From positions 1 to 64,000 of the forward strand of contig CAJNDS010000243.1 in NCBI GenBank assembly GCA_905221605.1: a stretch of 64,000 nt of DNA. The letters are read 5' to 3'. Shown in pieces: positions 19,547-29,085 of the stretch; positions within the stretch are counted from its first letter, which is position 1, and each line of letters starts with the position of its first letter. Source of the stretch: Symbiodinium natans. Taxonomy: Eukaryota > Sar > Dinophyceae > Suessiales > Symbiodiniaceae. Under the pieces are notes generated by a model. The model worked only from the letters and a program-made list of their open reading frames with translations. It was not told the DNA's origin and did no database searches. Both the position numbers and the translations under genes were made by a program.

Positions 19547-22500
19547 GGCCGCATTTTCCTGACTATCCTCGCTGGCCTGTGGGTTTCGGCCCGCCCCTGG
19601 CGAAAACTTGGCCCTTCACCATCAGCATGTGGGCTCGACGGCCTCGTCTCCTTCTGCTCTATCTCTACCGTTTCAAAAGCCTCCCTAATGCTATTCGGGA
19701 TAGCCTCATGGAGCATTTTACACTTGTCGTTTCTGCAGCTGCCGTACCGAAAATGCTCAAAGCAGTATCCCGCCTTCTTGAGGACCTCTTCCGCCTGACT
19801 ATACAGATAAATATCGTGCGAATGCTTGCAGTCCGCCGCAGTCATCGGGCAAGTTCCACGCGTATAGGGGTAGCAGACCCCTCTTTTTCCAAACGGCGAC
19901 TTGGATCCATATCTATTCTTCGGGTCATCGGCTCTCCCCGCCTGCGAAAGTCCGTCCCTGCCTCTTCCCACAGATATCCCTCTTCCGTAGCTATTTCCCC
20001 CTGCGGGCGATGAACTCCTCGGTCTATCATCGGCGTACGCGCTTCTTCTATTCACCGGTGCTCTATATGATCCCTGCTGAGCCGGCATCGCAGCGTACCC
20101 ACTCGTGAATGCCTGTCGACTCACCCGCATTGATGCCTCGTCAATGTTCTTGTCCGCTCTCCACATCTCCAGTCTATCCTTGATTCTCTTTCGCAACCAG
20201 GTATGAGTCTTGGCCTCGTCCGGAAGCAGTCTCCATGCCTCAATATCATGGTTCAGCACCTGAACTCTCTGCACTTTCGAATGCAACATCCATCCCAGCT
20301 GTTGCTCGCTCCAGGTATTGCCTTTCAGTCCTATAAGGTTCGTGTGCGCTAGATCCCATCTAGTCATGAACTCCTCCAGTGCCTCCTCTTCGGGCTTCCC
20401 CGGGAAACTCATCACCTTCGTGCTACTCAGGCCATCGTACAGCACCTGACTCTCTTTTGCAATCGGGATCTCAACATGCTTTACTATCAGCGTAAGCAAT
20501 CTCATGGCCGTCATCGGCTTTCCATCCCCCACTTGCTGAGTCTTGTACATCTCCATCTTCACCTTCGCCGACAATGACTCTGACTTTATTGCTCTCTTTA
20601 ATCCGCTAAAAAGCTGGTTCTCTAACGCAGGATACTTGAGTTCCATGTCTATCATCGCTTCGCTCCTTTCGCGTACCCTCAATACCTGCGTGTATGCATA
20701 GTCCCCGTCATACAGATACGCAGCCTTCGCAGTGTGTGCAACATCGCCCAGCCACAGTCCTACTTCCCCGGATGATGGCTCCTTCGCTATCGATATCTCG
20801 TTGCATTTCTCCATCCCTCTGGTGTCCTTGAACTTGTTATACCCTCCGCCTACCGGATTTCTGAACCTGGCATCATCCCCCTCATGATCTCGTCCGCTCT
20901 GCGGCCTCGGAAGTCCTGTCCCTGCATACCCTCCGGCATCGCATCCCCTTCTATCAGTGGAACACAGCATGCACAAATCATCATGGTACTCATAACAATT
21001 ACCACACACTTCTCTTCCGCAGCCATGGCATGCAATCATCATTTCCGCTTGTCTAACACATACAGGGCACCTTCTAATCCTAGTCTCTTCCCCCAACAGA
21101 CCTCCATCTCCTTGTCTATCCTTTCTTCCATGCTCTCTTCTATCCCCAAACGAACTTGGCGCAGGCGTGGCACCGGCACTTGGTCTTGCGGAGCCAGCGT
21201 TCGAAGCACCTCCCGCAGCCGGCGCCGGCATAGCGTACTCGGAGCTCTGCTTGGCGATCTCACCGATTCTATTCCACATGCTATCCAGCTCTGCTTTAAT
21301 GCTATCGTTTCGTTTCACCTGCTCCAGTCTCCGCTCATACTCTCGTACCGTTGCCTCCAACTGCTCGTTCTTCTCTTTGAGTTCAAGCATTTCTCTACTA
21401 CGAAGATCGAGATCCGCTCTCATTTTAGATACCTCATCTCTATTATCCCGGATCATCCGCGCTACCGACTCTGTCACTCCTTTGTTCTCCCCCTTCATGC
21501 TTTCTATCTCACTGAGCAGGCTAGCGTTCTCCCTCACGATCCGCTCATTCACAGTGGTCAACCCCTGCAATTGACTAGTGATCTTGGTCACCTGCTGTTC
21601 TAACACAATGCATCTATTCTCAATCCTTCGATCTACCACAGGACCTGCCAACTCCGGCCTCGAAGCCTCTATCCCTCGGGCGTTGTCGCTCCTGGCTCTT
21701 CCGTCGGCTCCCCCACTCCCACCGTGACTATCTCGTCCGCGTGACATGGTCGGTGGCTTTCCTATCTCCGCGCTGTTTCCTCGCATCTTGCCTACCCCTT
21801 CGTTCCGTGCGCCCTCATCAATTCGAGCATTGACAAGGATAAATTCGCCCGTGACTCTCTTCTGCTCATCTATCATACGGCTCGACATTGATTCCATTGT
21901 CTTTTCCATCTTTCGCACGGTATCCTTCACCCAGGCCTGTTCTCCGTTTCTCTTCTCATCCATCCGATCGGTCCTTGCAGCGACATTCTCGCAAGTCTTG
22001 TGAACCTTTGTCATGTTCGCCACAATCTCAGCCACGCTTTTGCGGTTCTTTATCACCTCTCTCGCGACGGTCATTATGTGTTCCTTCTGCGCCAGAACCA
22101 CTTCACTCAGCTTCTTGGTTTCGCCCCGCACTGCCCCATCTATGCACGTGCCGTGACCCTCGCCAGGTTCTCTGCATCCGCATCCAGGACCTTTTCCTTG
22201 GCTGTTGCAATGGGACGACGATGCCGTATCGGTTCCGGCTTTCTGGCTCCCCTTGGACTTCAGCTTCCTTAGTTCCTCGCCCGCTATCTTGATCTGGTCC
22301 CATTGTCTATTCAAAACCGTCTCTACTTTATCCAGTCTCTCGTTCTTCCATGTTCCATTCTCGTGTCGCATTTGCATGCTCGAGAAGACTACACCTATGC
22401 CACGTCTCACCTCGTTCAATCCTGTCTCTAACGTGGTGATCTTCGTCCCGGTACTCTGTTTGGCCACGTCAGCTGAATGCTCCGCCGTGGACAAACGTTC

Positions 22501-24720
22501 CTCCACTCCCTTCAATTTGGTCGTAACAGAGGTCTTGAGCACCTTCACGTTCTCAACCTGCCGTCTCATTCTCCGTGCGAGCTGCATGGCTCCCTCGGTC
22601 AGTTGCGGTGCTATTGCATCGTCCATCCTATCCTCGCTGATGCTCCCGTCCATGATCCGACTCATCTCTTTCAGCTCTTGCGACAGTGTTGTCTTCGTAT
22701 CTATCTGCTGCGATTCTATCCACCCTTTCCAGTGCTTCACCTCCTCCTCGCATTCCACTAATCTCTTGCTCATGACGTCCGCCTTCTCCGCTGAGCTATT
22801 GGCAATTGCACTTGCACATTCACTTGCCACCTTAAGCTTGGCTACGTCGGTCTGCGTATCCACAACCACCGTCTGCAAGTCATCTATCCTGCCGTCTATC
22901 TCTCCCAACGACGACTTGTCCGGATCGGCAGGAGTTCTCGTCTTTGCCCGCCTTGGCGGGGATGATGTTGCCCTCATCTCATCGTCCCTGCCTCGTCCTT
23001 CAGGAGGTGTATTGATCACGAACTGCTCGTACTGCCCACCTATCCCAGGAGATCGTGGAGCCGGGGATCGATTGCCCCATCCCTCGCTACCCTGATCCGG
23101 GGTGATCATTCCTGCCTGATGGATCGGTCCCCCAACTTCGGTCGATTTCGACTTCTTGGCTGCGGGGACGCTCTCGGCTATCTGGTTCATCTCCTTAACG
23201 GCCTGCTCCGCTCGTTGCTTACGTAGTCCCTCATCCATCTTGCCTATCTTGCTGGTGGTACCAACTCCATTTTCCGATCCACCCGGGCTATCCCTCTTCA
23301 ATGACGTAGATCGACCACCTGAGTGCCCACTATCCGACCCCATCGACATTTTTCGTGACCTGTCTTTCCCTATCCCTGCGATCTCGGCACCATATATCCC
23401 AGCGTTCCACCGTTCCTGCGAATCCGATTGCATCGTCATGGGCGTTGATCCAGGCTCTCCTGGTCCCTGATCTGTGAAGAACTTCGCAAAGTCCACGTCA
23501 GTGATGACCCCCGTTTCCTCGAGAGTACTCCGGATTCCATGGGATCCCCACTCTATTCCGATCGTCGTAGTCTGACCCATCCCCATATCTTTCAACGCTT
23601 CAACGTTCCCGCCTGGTGATGCCTCCGAGAGGCCTGTAGATGAAAATACAGACAGTGCTCTATCATCACTCTCACTGACCACGTTCTGCGCTACCGCCGA
23701 CGATCCCTTAGCTATCAACTCCAGGTTTGTAGGATCGGCACCGACATTCCCAATCATGGTCGCACTATTCGAATACACTCCTGGAACGAGATCATCTCCA
23801 TTCCCTCTTCCCATCCAATGTCCGCTATCCGCACTTCTCGTTCGATCGCCCTCAGCACCGAGCTCGCCACTAGGCATCATCGCATCTATTCCATCATCAT
23901 TCCTCCTGATCGTCCTATCATGGTCTGACGATGATGACACTGCAAGGCTATCCACTCTGTCCTCGATCGCCATTTCTAACCTGGAACCAGTGACTCCCTT
24001 GGCACCTCCCGTTGACTCGTAATTCGTCCCGTGGGACACAGGCTCGGAGGGAATGACGAACGGTCCCTCTTCCATCCTTCCATCTATTCCAGCCAGATCC
24101 TCGATAGCAAGCGTCGGAGTCCTAGCGTTTCCCGCTTCTATCCCACCTCTTCCGGCCCTATACTCATTTAAATCTGTAGCTCCCATAACTGGATCAAACA
24201 CTACAGGACTGCTTGCAAGCATGCTGAGCTGCATTACGGCATCCCCTCTATCTTCGATTGATGGGATAGCAAGCAGCTCCCGCAATCCTTCGCCTGCGTC
24301 ATTCCCCTGAGTGCCTGACATATCCGCTATCCCGGCATAGCCCAGTCCTTCCGATCTCCCCATTCTATCCATCGTCGTCACAATCTCCAAGTTTCTATCC
24401 GCCAGCCCTGGGGGTGGTCCTGGCACTAACATACTACCCGCAGCGCTCGACCTAACGTCTACAGTAAGCGGTCCTGACAAACTGAGGCCGAGGCGATCTC
24501 TATCAGCACTACTATCCATCTCCATTCGTGTCCTTCCACTATTCCGTCCGTCGTCGATGAAGCTCATGGTCTCGGCGTCGGCTATGCTTCTCACATGACT
24601 ATCAACGGCGGCCACATCCTGATTGACCGCAGTGACCTGGTCCTCGAGGAATCTATTCCCTGCTCCTAACACATCACTATCGCTAGACTCACTGCTCCCA
24701 ATGCTATCACGTGTGGACAT
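19486..24720 (-). CDS. gag: ORF1: Gag-like protein with coiled coils and three zinc-binding regions
   Basis: This ORF encodes 1744 residues from the ATG at 24720, after which the protein becomes Ser/Asp/Gly-rich (residues 1-600). The frame is open further upstream into the LTR, so this start is a choice. Residues about 605-1155 are long amphipathic coiled-coil segments. Near 1217-1255 is a cysteine cluster of CPVC...CHGC...CGNC...CMLC type, which resembles RING/FYVE-like treble clefs. Residues about 1287-1530 form a helical block that fits a retrotransposon Gag capsid domain. Two CCCH fingers follow at about 1614-1635 (C-x7-C-x6-C-x3-H) and 1653-1672 (C-x8-C-x4-C-x3-H), in place of the usual CCHC knuckle. 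The expected role is particle assembly and RNA binding. The protein is several times longer than a typical copia Gag. The last 130 nt of the frame overlap the open frame of ORF2. Gag identity rests on position, fingers and helical block, not on a database match. Confidence 0.8.
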   Translation of the reverse strand: MSTRDSIGSSESSDSDVLGAGNRFLEDQVTAVNQDVAAVDSHVRSIADAETMSFIDDGRNSGRTRMEMDSSADRDRLGLSLSGPLTVDVRSSAAGSMLVPGPPPGLADRNLEIVTTMDRMGRSEGLGYAGIADMSGTQGNDAGEGLRELLAIPSIEDRGDAVMQLSMLASSPVVFDPVMGATDLNEYRAGRGGIEAGNARTPTLAIEDLAGIDGRMEEGPFVIPSEPVSHGTNYESTGGAKGVTGSRLEMAIEDRVDSLAVSSSSDHDRTIRRNDDGIDAMMPSGELGAEGDRTRSADSGHWMGRGNGDDLVPGVYSNSATMIGNVGADPTNLELIAKGSSAVAQNVVSESDDRALSVFSSTGLSEASPGGNVEALKDMGMGQTTTIGIEWGSHGIRSTLEETGVITDVDFAKFFTDQGPGEPGSTPMTMQSDSQERWNAGIYGAEIAGIGKDRSRKMSMGSDSGHSGGRSTSLKRDSPGGSENGVGTTSKIGKMDEGLRKQRAEQAVKEMNQIAESVPAAKKSKSTEVGGPIHQAGMITPDQGSEGWGNRSPAPRSPGIGGQYEQFVINTPPEGRGRDDEMRATSSPPRRAKTRTPADPDKSSLGEIDGRIDDLQTVVVDTQTDVAKLKVASECASAIANSSAEKADVMSKRLVECEEEVKHWKGWIESQQIDTKTTLSQELKEMSRIMDGSISEDRMDDAIAPQLTEGAMQLARRMRRQVENVKVLKTSVTTKLKGVEERLSTAEHSADVAKQSTGTKITTLETGLNEVRRGIGVVFSSMQMRHENGTWKNERLDKVETVLNRQWDQIKIAGEELRKLKSKGSQKAGTDTASSSHCNSQGKGPGCGCREPGEGHGTCIDGAVRGETKKLSEVVLAQKEHIMTVAREVIKNRKSVAEIVANMTKVHKTCENVAARTDRMDEKRNGEQAWVKDTVRKMEKTMESMSSRMIDEQKRVTGEFILVNARIDEGARNEGVGKMRGNSAEIGKPPTMSRGRDSHGGSGGADGRARSDNARGIEASRPELAGPVVDRRIENRCIVLEQQVTKITSQLQGLTTVNERIVRENASLLSEIESMKGENKGVTESVARMIRDNRDEVSKMRADLDLRSREMLELKEKNEQLEATVREYERRLEQVKRNDSIKAELDSMWNRIGEIAKQSSEYAMPAPAAGGASNAGSARPSAGATPAPSSFGDRREHGRKDRQGDGGLLGEETRIRRCPVCVRQAEMMIACHGCGREVCGNCYEYHDDLCMLCSTDRRGCDAGGYAGTGLPRPQSGRDHEGDDARFRNPVGGGYNKFKDTRGMEKCNEISIAKEPSSGEVGLWLGDVAHTAKAAYLYDGDYAYTQVLRVRERSEAMIDMELKYPALENQLFSGLKRAIKSESLSAKVKMEMYKTQQVGDGKPMTAMRLLTLIVKHVEIPIAKESQVLYDGLSSTKVMSFPGKPEEEALEEFMTRWDLAHTNLIGLKGNTWSEQQLGWMLHSKVQRVQVLNHDIEAWRLLPDEAKTHTWLRKRIKDRLEMWRADKNIDEASMRVSRQAFTSGYAAMPAQQGSYRAPVNRRSAYADDRPRSSSPAGGNSYGRGISVGRGRDGLSQAGRADDPKNRYGSKSPFGKRGVCYPYTRGTCPMTAADCKHSHDIYLYSQAEEVLKKAGYCFEHFRYGSCRNDKCKMLHEAIPNSIREAFETVEIEQKETRPSSPHADGEGPSFRQGRAETHRPARIVRKMRPCLWYDKGMMAPKARIGEYW

Positions 24721-24844
24721 TGCTGCAGTCAATGAACACAAATGACAAATGCGGAAAACTTCGCTATGCAAGTGGTACCTCTTCGCTATACCAAGAAAAA
24801 CTTCTCGAACAGCTCGTCCAGGCCAAGCAACAAGGCTCTTAACC
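24721..24844 (-). other. 5' untranslated leader of the element
   Basis: About 124 nt lie between the 5' LTR and the first plausible ATG of ORF1 at 24720. The ORF1 frame is open back into the LTR (to a GTG at 24909), but that stretch has none of the acidic, serine-rich character of the Gag N terminus and is taken as leader. A packaging signal would be expected here. I see no clear hairpin by eye. Confidence 0.6.
24831..24844 (-). promoter_or_regulatory. Probable primer-binding site, half-tRNA type
   Basis: The bases directly inside the 5' LTR read caaggctcttaacc on the plus strand. This looks like an anticodon arm: 5' stem CAAGG, a seven-base loop CTCTTAA containing anticodon CTT, then CC starting the 3' stem. 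The minus-strand RNA would therefore pair with the 3' end of a 5' half-tRNA for lysine (CUU). Priming from an internally cleaved tRNA is known for Drosophila copia, which uses initiator tRNA-Met. The usual TGG start of a full-length 3'-CCA primer site is absent. The tRNA identity is an inference from the loop alone. Confidence 0.55.
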
Positions 24845-25530
24845 TGTGCGAAGTGTCCAAACCAATGAAAACTTGCGCAACCCGTTCCAGTAACTAGCTC
24901 AGGCCACACGAGGAGAAAGAAGTTGTATATTTACAGTTGTAGGTTGTAATGTTGCACCAGAAGTAACAGTATCCCTGTCAACGGGGAACTCAAGGTAGCT
25001 AGCCAATCGTTCCGAGCCACTCCCGACGTTAACTATCGGAAGGATCCCCAGAGTTGCTATCTCCAGGGGGTGGTAACCTATCGCTCTAGATGTATCCACT
25101 AGCCGTCCGGCTGCGTGTTGTACACCTATCCCGATATTCACCTGAACAGCCACCTGCCCTCAGTATCCTCCGGCCTCCGGCTATGAGTTGTAAAGAGAAC
25201 AGATAACTATCCCGAGGTTAGGGAAAAGGATCTATTCCTCGTCAACGCCCGACCCTTTTGGCTCCTCTTTCCTCCGGATGCGAGTTGACCAATCAAGTCC
25301 ACGACGTACAGGAATACTATCCACGGGGGCGAAAACTGTACAGATTCGGCTGCTACAATACTAGAAGGGCCCTTCTTGAGCAGCTCACAGCTGCGACCGG
25401 ACATGAAGTCCAACATCTATTCCTGCTCGTCCACGATGAGGTCGATGTCTATCCCAGGCCCAAACCCAAAAGTTACATGTACATCTAAACAGCACCCCAT
25501 GGAATCAACCTGACCTCTTTGTGCTAAACA
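24845..25530 (-). repeat. 5' LTR
   Basis: This 686-bp repeat matches 27-712 with no indels. The only differences I see are at 24861, 25158 and 25288 (left-copy positions 43, 340 and 470). It starts TGTGCG and ends TAAACA on the plus strand. Because the ORFs lie on the minus strand, this copy is the upstream LTR and should hold the promoter and transcription start. I could not place a promoter box with confidence. Short ORFs inside it are duplicated in the other LTR and are not genes. It also carries several copies of the CTATC word that marks the whole element. Confidence 0.95.
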
Positions 25531-25535
25531 ACCTG
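25531..25535. repeat. Target-site duplication, right copy (ACCTG)
   Basis: Exact match to 22-26. Removing the element and one copy rejoins a C-rich/CA-rich stretch, so the insertion went into a simple-sequence region. Confidence 0.93.
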
Positions 25536-25539
25536 CACT

Positions 25540-25583
25540 CCCACCCGCACACACCCCCGCACACACCCCCGCACACACCCCCG

Positions 25584-25637
<54 letters not shown>

Positions 25638-25642
25638 TACAT
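25540..25642. repeat. CA-rich satellite at the insertion site
   Basis: About three 12-bp units of acacacccccgc (25549-25586) run into an uninterrupted (AC)n tract to about 25632, ending in CATA repeats. It is the right half of the locus split by the retrotransposon. Confidence 0.9.
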
Positions 25643-27412
25643 AATGCTCCTAGTGCATCAAGGTTGTGGAGAGGTACAAAGATGCGAAAGGTGCTACACT
25701 AAACCCTCCAAACTCCCCAAACATCCCTAAACCCAAAAAACACCCGCGCAACGAATCTGCCAAGCTTTTTCGGCGCTGTCACACTTGCAACAATATGTAA
25801 CGCAAAAGGGCAGCCAAATAGGGCAGCACACTGACGCACCCAGCAGCACCAGGTCTTTTACTCCCGGGGTTAGGATTCCGGCTGCATTTTGGCACCGACA
25901 AGGCCCCTATCAGAGTCAGACTTGTTGGCTTCGCAGAGAAGCCCTGGCTACCGTTCCAGCAAATAACAAAAGACTATGGTTTGTTAGCAATGCTCCTAGA
26001 ACATCCCTGAACGCCTCTAAACTGCGTAGAAGGCTTCCGCAACCCCAGTCCAAGATGCAACAGATTCATTCGCCACAGGATGTACATGTCACTAGGCTTC
26101 GTTGCCCGTATCCATTCCAGGGATCTGCAAGGTGCGCTTCGTGTGACAAGCGTTAAACATCAGCAGTTGTCTACCGCCGCACCACCAAGCAGCAGCCAGG
26201 TAACCTTCGCACTACTTGGATGGCTAGACACAACGACGACAAAGAAGACGAGTAGCGGCACGTTTGGATATCGTCAGGATCGAGGCCAGCATGTTCTTTA
26301 AGCAGCTACATCCCAAGGGCAAAACAATCCTGAAGTGCTTCCATCGCGGCAGAGAAATCTGGGGAGACATGGCCGGATTCATGTCAAGCACTCAGTCAAA
26401 GACCTGCATCGGTAGGGTACCCCAAGGGAGGGAGAAAACACTGTAGAGAACTCACCACGTCTTGGTTCGAACAGTTGCCATTCTGCACTGCAAACGCACG
26501 CGACCTTCGCTGTAGGTGTAGGCACGTACCAAAGAAACAGCCAACAGCCAAGCAATGGTGCTGAGTTAGACTCTGGCAAACTCTGGCAAACTGCTCCGAG
26601 GATTGCTCGAATCCATTCTGCTACTTGCCTCAATGGTCCAGGGTCTTGAATTCACTGTTTGGAAGGGCCGTCATGCTGAAAGTAATTCCTGAATTCTTTG
26701 CACATTCACCGACAAGCCGTCGACAAGCCTCGCCACGATCAAGCACAAGAATACAATCAATCTGAACATCGCTCCGGCGTATGAAGGTTGTGAGTGAATT
26801 GCGTTGACCCTCGGACCATTTTGAGGAGTCCTGATGGCAAATGCCTCATAGCCTGCATTTTCGGCCGGGAGGCGCGGGAATCTGTTTTTGACTTGCTGCC
26901 AGCCGCTGTCGAGAGTGCCTTCGCCTAACACGGAAATGCCCAGGGAGCTGCCTGGAGGAATAACTTTGATCGAAAGCCTGTAGGCTGTGCTTCAACCACA
27001 GATAACGACAGAACCCCCAAGCCCAGGACCGAGAAGTACAAACCCTGAAAGTTGATGCTGAACTGGGCGCTCGAGGGCCCAAAAGGGCAGGCACTGCAGG
27101 CACCTGCTACTTGTGCCGATCGATGGGCTGGATACCCCTGATAACACTTTCACTTTACATATCGTATCCATGTTCAGCGTCATGGCGCCCGACTCGGCAA
27201 CACAGCTGTCTACAGCGCACGTCTTGCGCAATCGGGACGCACGCGCGTCACCCCTGGCCGGGCAGAGCAGGGATCACATTTAGGTTGCATCTAGCTCCTG
27301 ATTTGGGACTCAGTCTAGACATGACAGAGGAAGGGCAGTAGTGTCGAGCGGCACGCTCTTCCAACCCATGTGATTTCCATGCCCATGCTTCAGCGTGCCC
27401 GGCTTTATATGA
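25643..27412. other. Anonymous non-coding stretch
   Basis: Only short frames (under 125 codons) are open, and they overlap on both strands with no recognisable protein. I see no RNA gene. Base composition changes abruptly from the retrotransposon: the CTATC word almost disappears. Confidence 0.6.
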
Positions 27413-27454
27413 CTTATATATATATATATATATATATGTGGTACCCCCCCCCCC
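27413..27454. repeat. (TA)n followed by poly-C
   Basis: An uninterrupted TA tract is followed by gtggta and a run of 11 C. The TA, GGTAC, poly-C arrangement recurs at 29320-29352 and, inverted, at 29883-29918, which suggests a common terminus of a small repeat family. Confidence 0.8.
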
Positions 27455-27615
27455 AGTTATCCACACCTTTTCTGCTTGTTTTGTGTTTTTCTTGTTCTGG
27501 CACGCGCATTTCTGTTTTTCGTTCGTGATTTGTTTTCTTTGTCCCAGCGTGTTGATTTACTTTTTCTTTCTTTCTTTATATCTGGTTGCTTATCTATATG
27601 TTCATATTGCACCAG

Positions 27616-27968
27616 TAGAGACCGGTACAAACCGGTACAAATCGGTACAAGTTGTACCGACCTAAGCCTCTGGAACCAAGAACCAAGAACCAAGATTGCA
27701 GGGAGGTCTTGCCCTACAATCTTGGTTCTTGGTTCTTGGTTCCATGGGGCCGGTACAACTTGTACCGATTTGAACCGATTTGTACCGGTCTCTATGTTGT
27801 CGCACCATACGAATCGGTACAAGTTGTACCGGCCCCATAGAATCAAGAACCAAGAACCAAGAACCAAGATTGCAGGGCAAGACCTCCCTGCAATCTTGGT
27901 TCTTGGTTCTTGGTTCCAGGGGTGGGGCCGGTACAACTTGTACCGTTTTGTACCGGCTTGTACCGGTC
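27616..27968. repeat. Nested inverted repeats (two foldback units head to head)
   Basis: Unit 1 (27616-27794) has arms built from repeated accggtacaa and gaaccaa motifs around a loop with gcagggaggtcttgccc. Unit 2 (27811-27945 core, arms to 27968) is close to the reverse complement of unit 1: its loop reads gcagggcaagacctccctgc. Each unit can fold on itself, and the two can also pair with each other. There is no ORF. It resembles a foldback or MITE-type repeat. Confidence 0.85.
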
Positions 27969-27974
27969 CGTGTG

Positions 27975-29085
27975 TCTCGACAAGTTTAAGGATTTCAAGG
28001 GCTTTAGAAAAGTTCAATGGGCCGGGCCTTTTCCCAAATACTATTTTGTTTCAAAATTTCAAGGGTTTCAGGACTTTACGGATATTGAAAATTTCACACG
28101 GGTCGGTCCTTTTCCAAAATATTTTAACGTTTTTCAAGATTTTACAGATGTTAAAGTATTTACGTGGCCGTTTACATTCCTTAAAATCCTTAGAATTTTG
28201 AAAGCCAGAGGCCTTTCAAAATCTTAAGGAGTTTGAAGTTTGAGGGTTTTAAAGAATTGAAGGGTCCTTTTACATTCCTTAAAATCCTTAAAACTTTGAA
28301 AGGGGAAACAGAACCATCAAATAGTGGGTAAAGGTGAGTCGTACACAGGGCTTTAAGGTTCTGATCCTATAGGCAATGCCTCCACCTTAAACCTTTGAAC
28401 CCTCTAGGCCTTAACCCCGCGAGGGCTTTAGAGATAAACCTTCTGGGGTTTTTAAAGGTTTGAAGACCCAAGGTCTGGGCATGGTTACCTTCAGCGCCTA
28501 CAGTTTTGGGTTAAAGCTTTTGAGGCTTTTGGAGCCCCATAGGCTTTCGGGGTTCTGACCCTGAAGGGCTGAGGATTTGGACTTAAATTAAATGCCTAAA
28601 CCGCAAGCCCTTATGATTTAAACTCTATGGGCTTATAAACCTTGACGACCCCGAAACCTTTGACGATACCTGCTTCTTCTTTGCATTTCCACCAAGCCCT
28701 AAAAACAGAGGCATAACCATCTGGGATTTTAGGTTTAGGGATCGTAAAAACCTAAGGTCTGGGCATGCATACCTTCATCGCATGTGAGGTTAAAACTTTT
28801 GGGCCTTTTAGAGCCCTATAGGCTTTCAGGGTCTTGACCCTAAAGGGTTCAGGTTTAGATGCCTAAATCGTAACCCTTAAGGTTTAAACTCTATGGGCTT
28901 AGGTTTAAATACCGAGATCTTAAATCAACAAACCTATAAACCCTATAGGATTTAAAGGTTAAAGGTTTAGGTGTAATTGCTTAACCTTGAAACCCTATGG
29001 ATCTAAAGGTACAGGTTTCAGGTTTAACCCTAAACCCTATCGGCTTTAAGCCTTAAACCCTACAGGGTTTCGGAGCGTCTCAGCG
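27975..29085. repeat. Degenerate AT-rich repeat region
   Basis: About 1.1 kb of loosely repeating words such as aaccctatagg, ggtttaggttta and ttaaaccctaaaccc on mixed strands. Some words match the TTTAGGG telomere unit known in dinoflagellates and plants, but the periodicity is poor. It has no coding potential. It could be a decayed interstitial telomeric or satellite tract. Confidence 0.5.

Larger units (their letters stand above)
27..25530 (-). mobile_element. Complete giant LTR retrotransposon, copia-like order, no visible reverse transcriptase
   Basis: The element is bounded by two 686-bp direct repeats with TG...CA ends and flanked by ACCTG at 22-26 and 25531-25535, so both ends are defined to the base. 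Transcription runs right to left: 5' LTR, primer site, about 120 nt of leader, six overlapping ORFs, an 800-nt non-coding tail, purine tract, 3' LTR. The gag, protease, integrase order is that of Ty1/copia elements, where integrase precedes reverse transcriptase. The total length is unusual: most copia elements are 5-10 kb. The six frames run about 23 kb with no internal stops apart from the junctions, and the LTRs are 99.6 percent identical, which argues for a recent insertion. I found no YxDD-type reverse transcriptase or RNase H motif, so it probably depends on an enzyme supplied in trans. Assignment as an LTR element is certain; the copia affiliation is likely. Confidence 0.95.

Noticed and set aside
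24721-24909. N-terminal extension of ORF1 into the LTR
   Set aside because: It begins at a GTG within the LTR and differs in character from the rest. The ATG at 24720 is a better start.
24899-25153. Short minus frame in the LTR, repeated at 81-341
   Set aside because: Duplicated only because the LTRs are identical. No sign of a protein.
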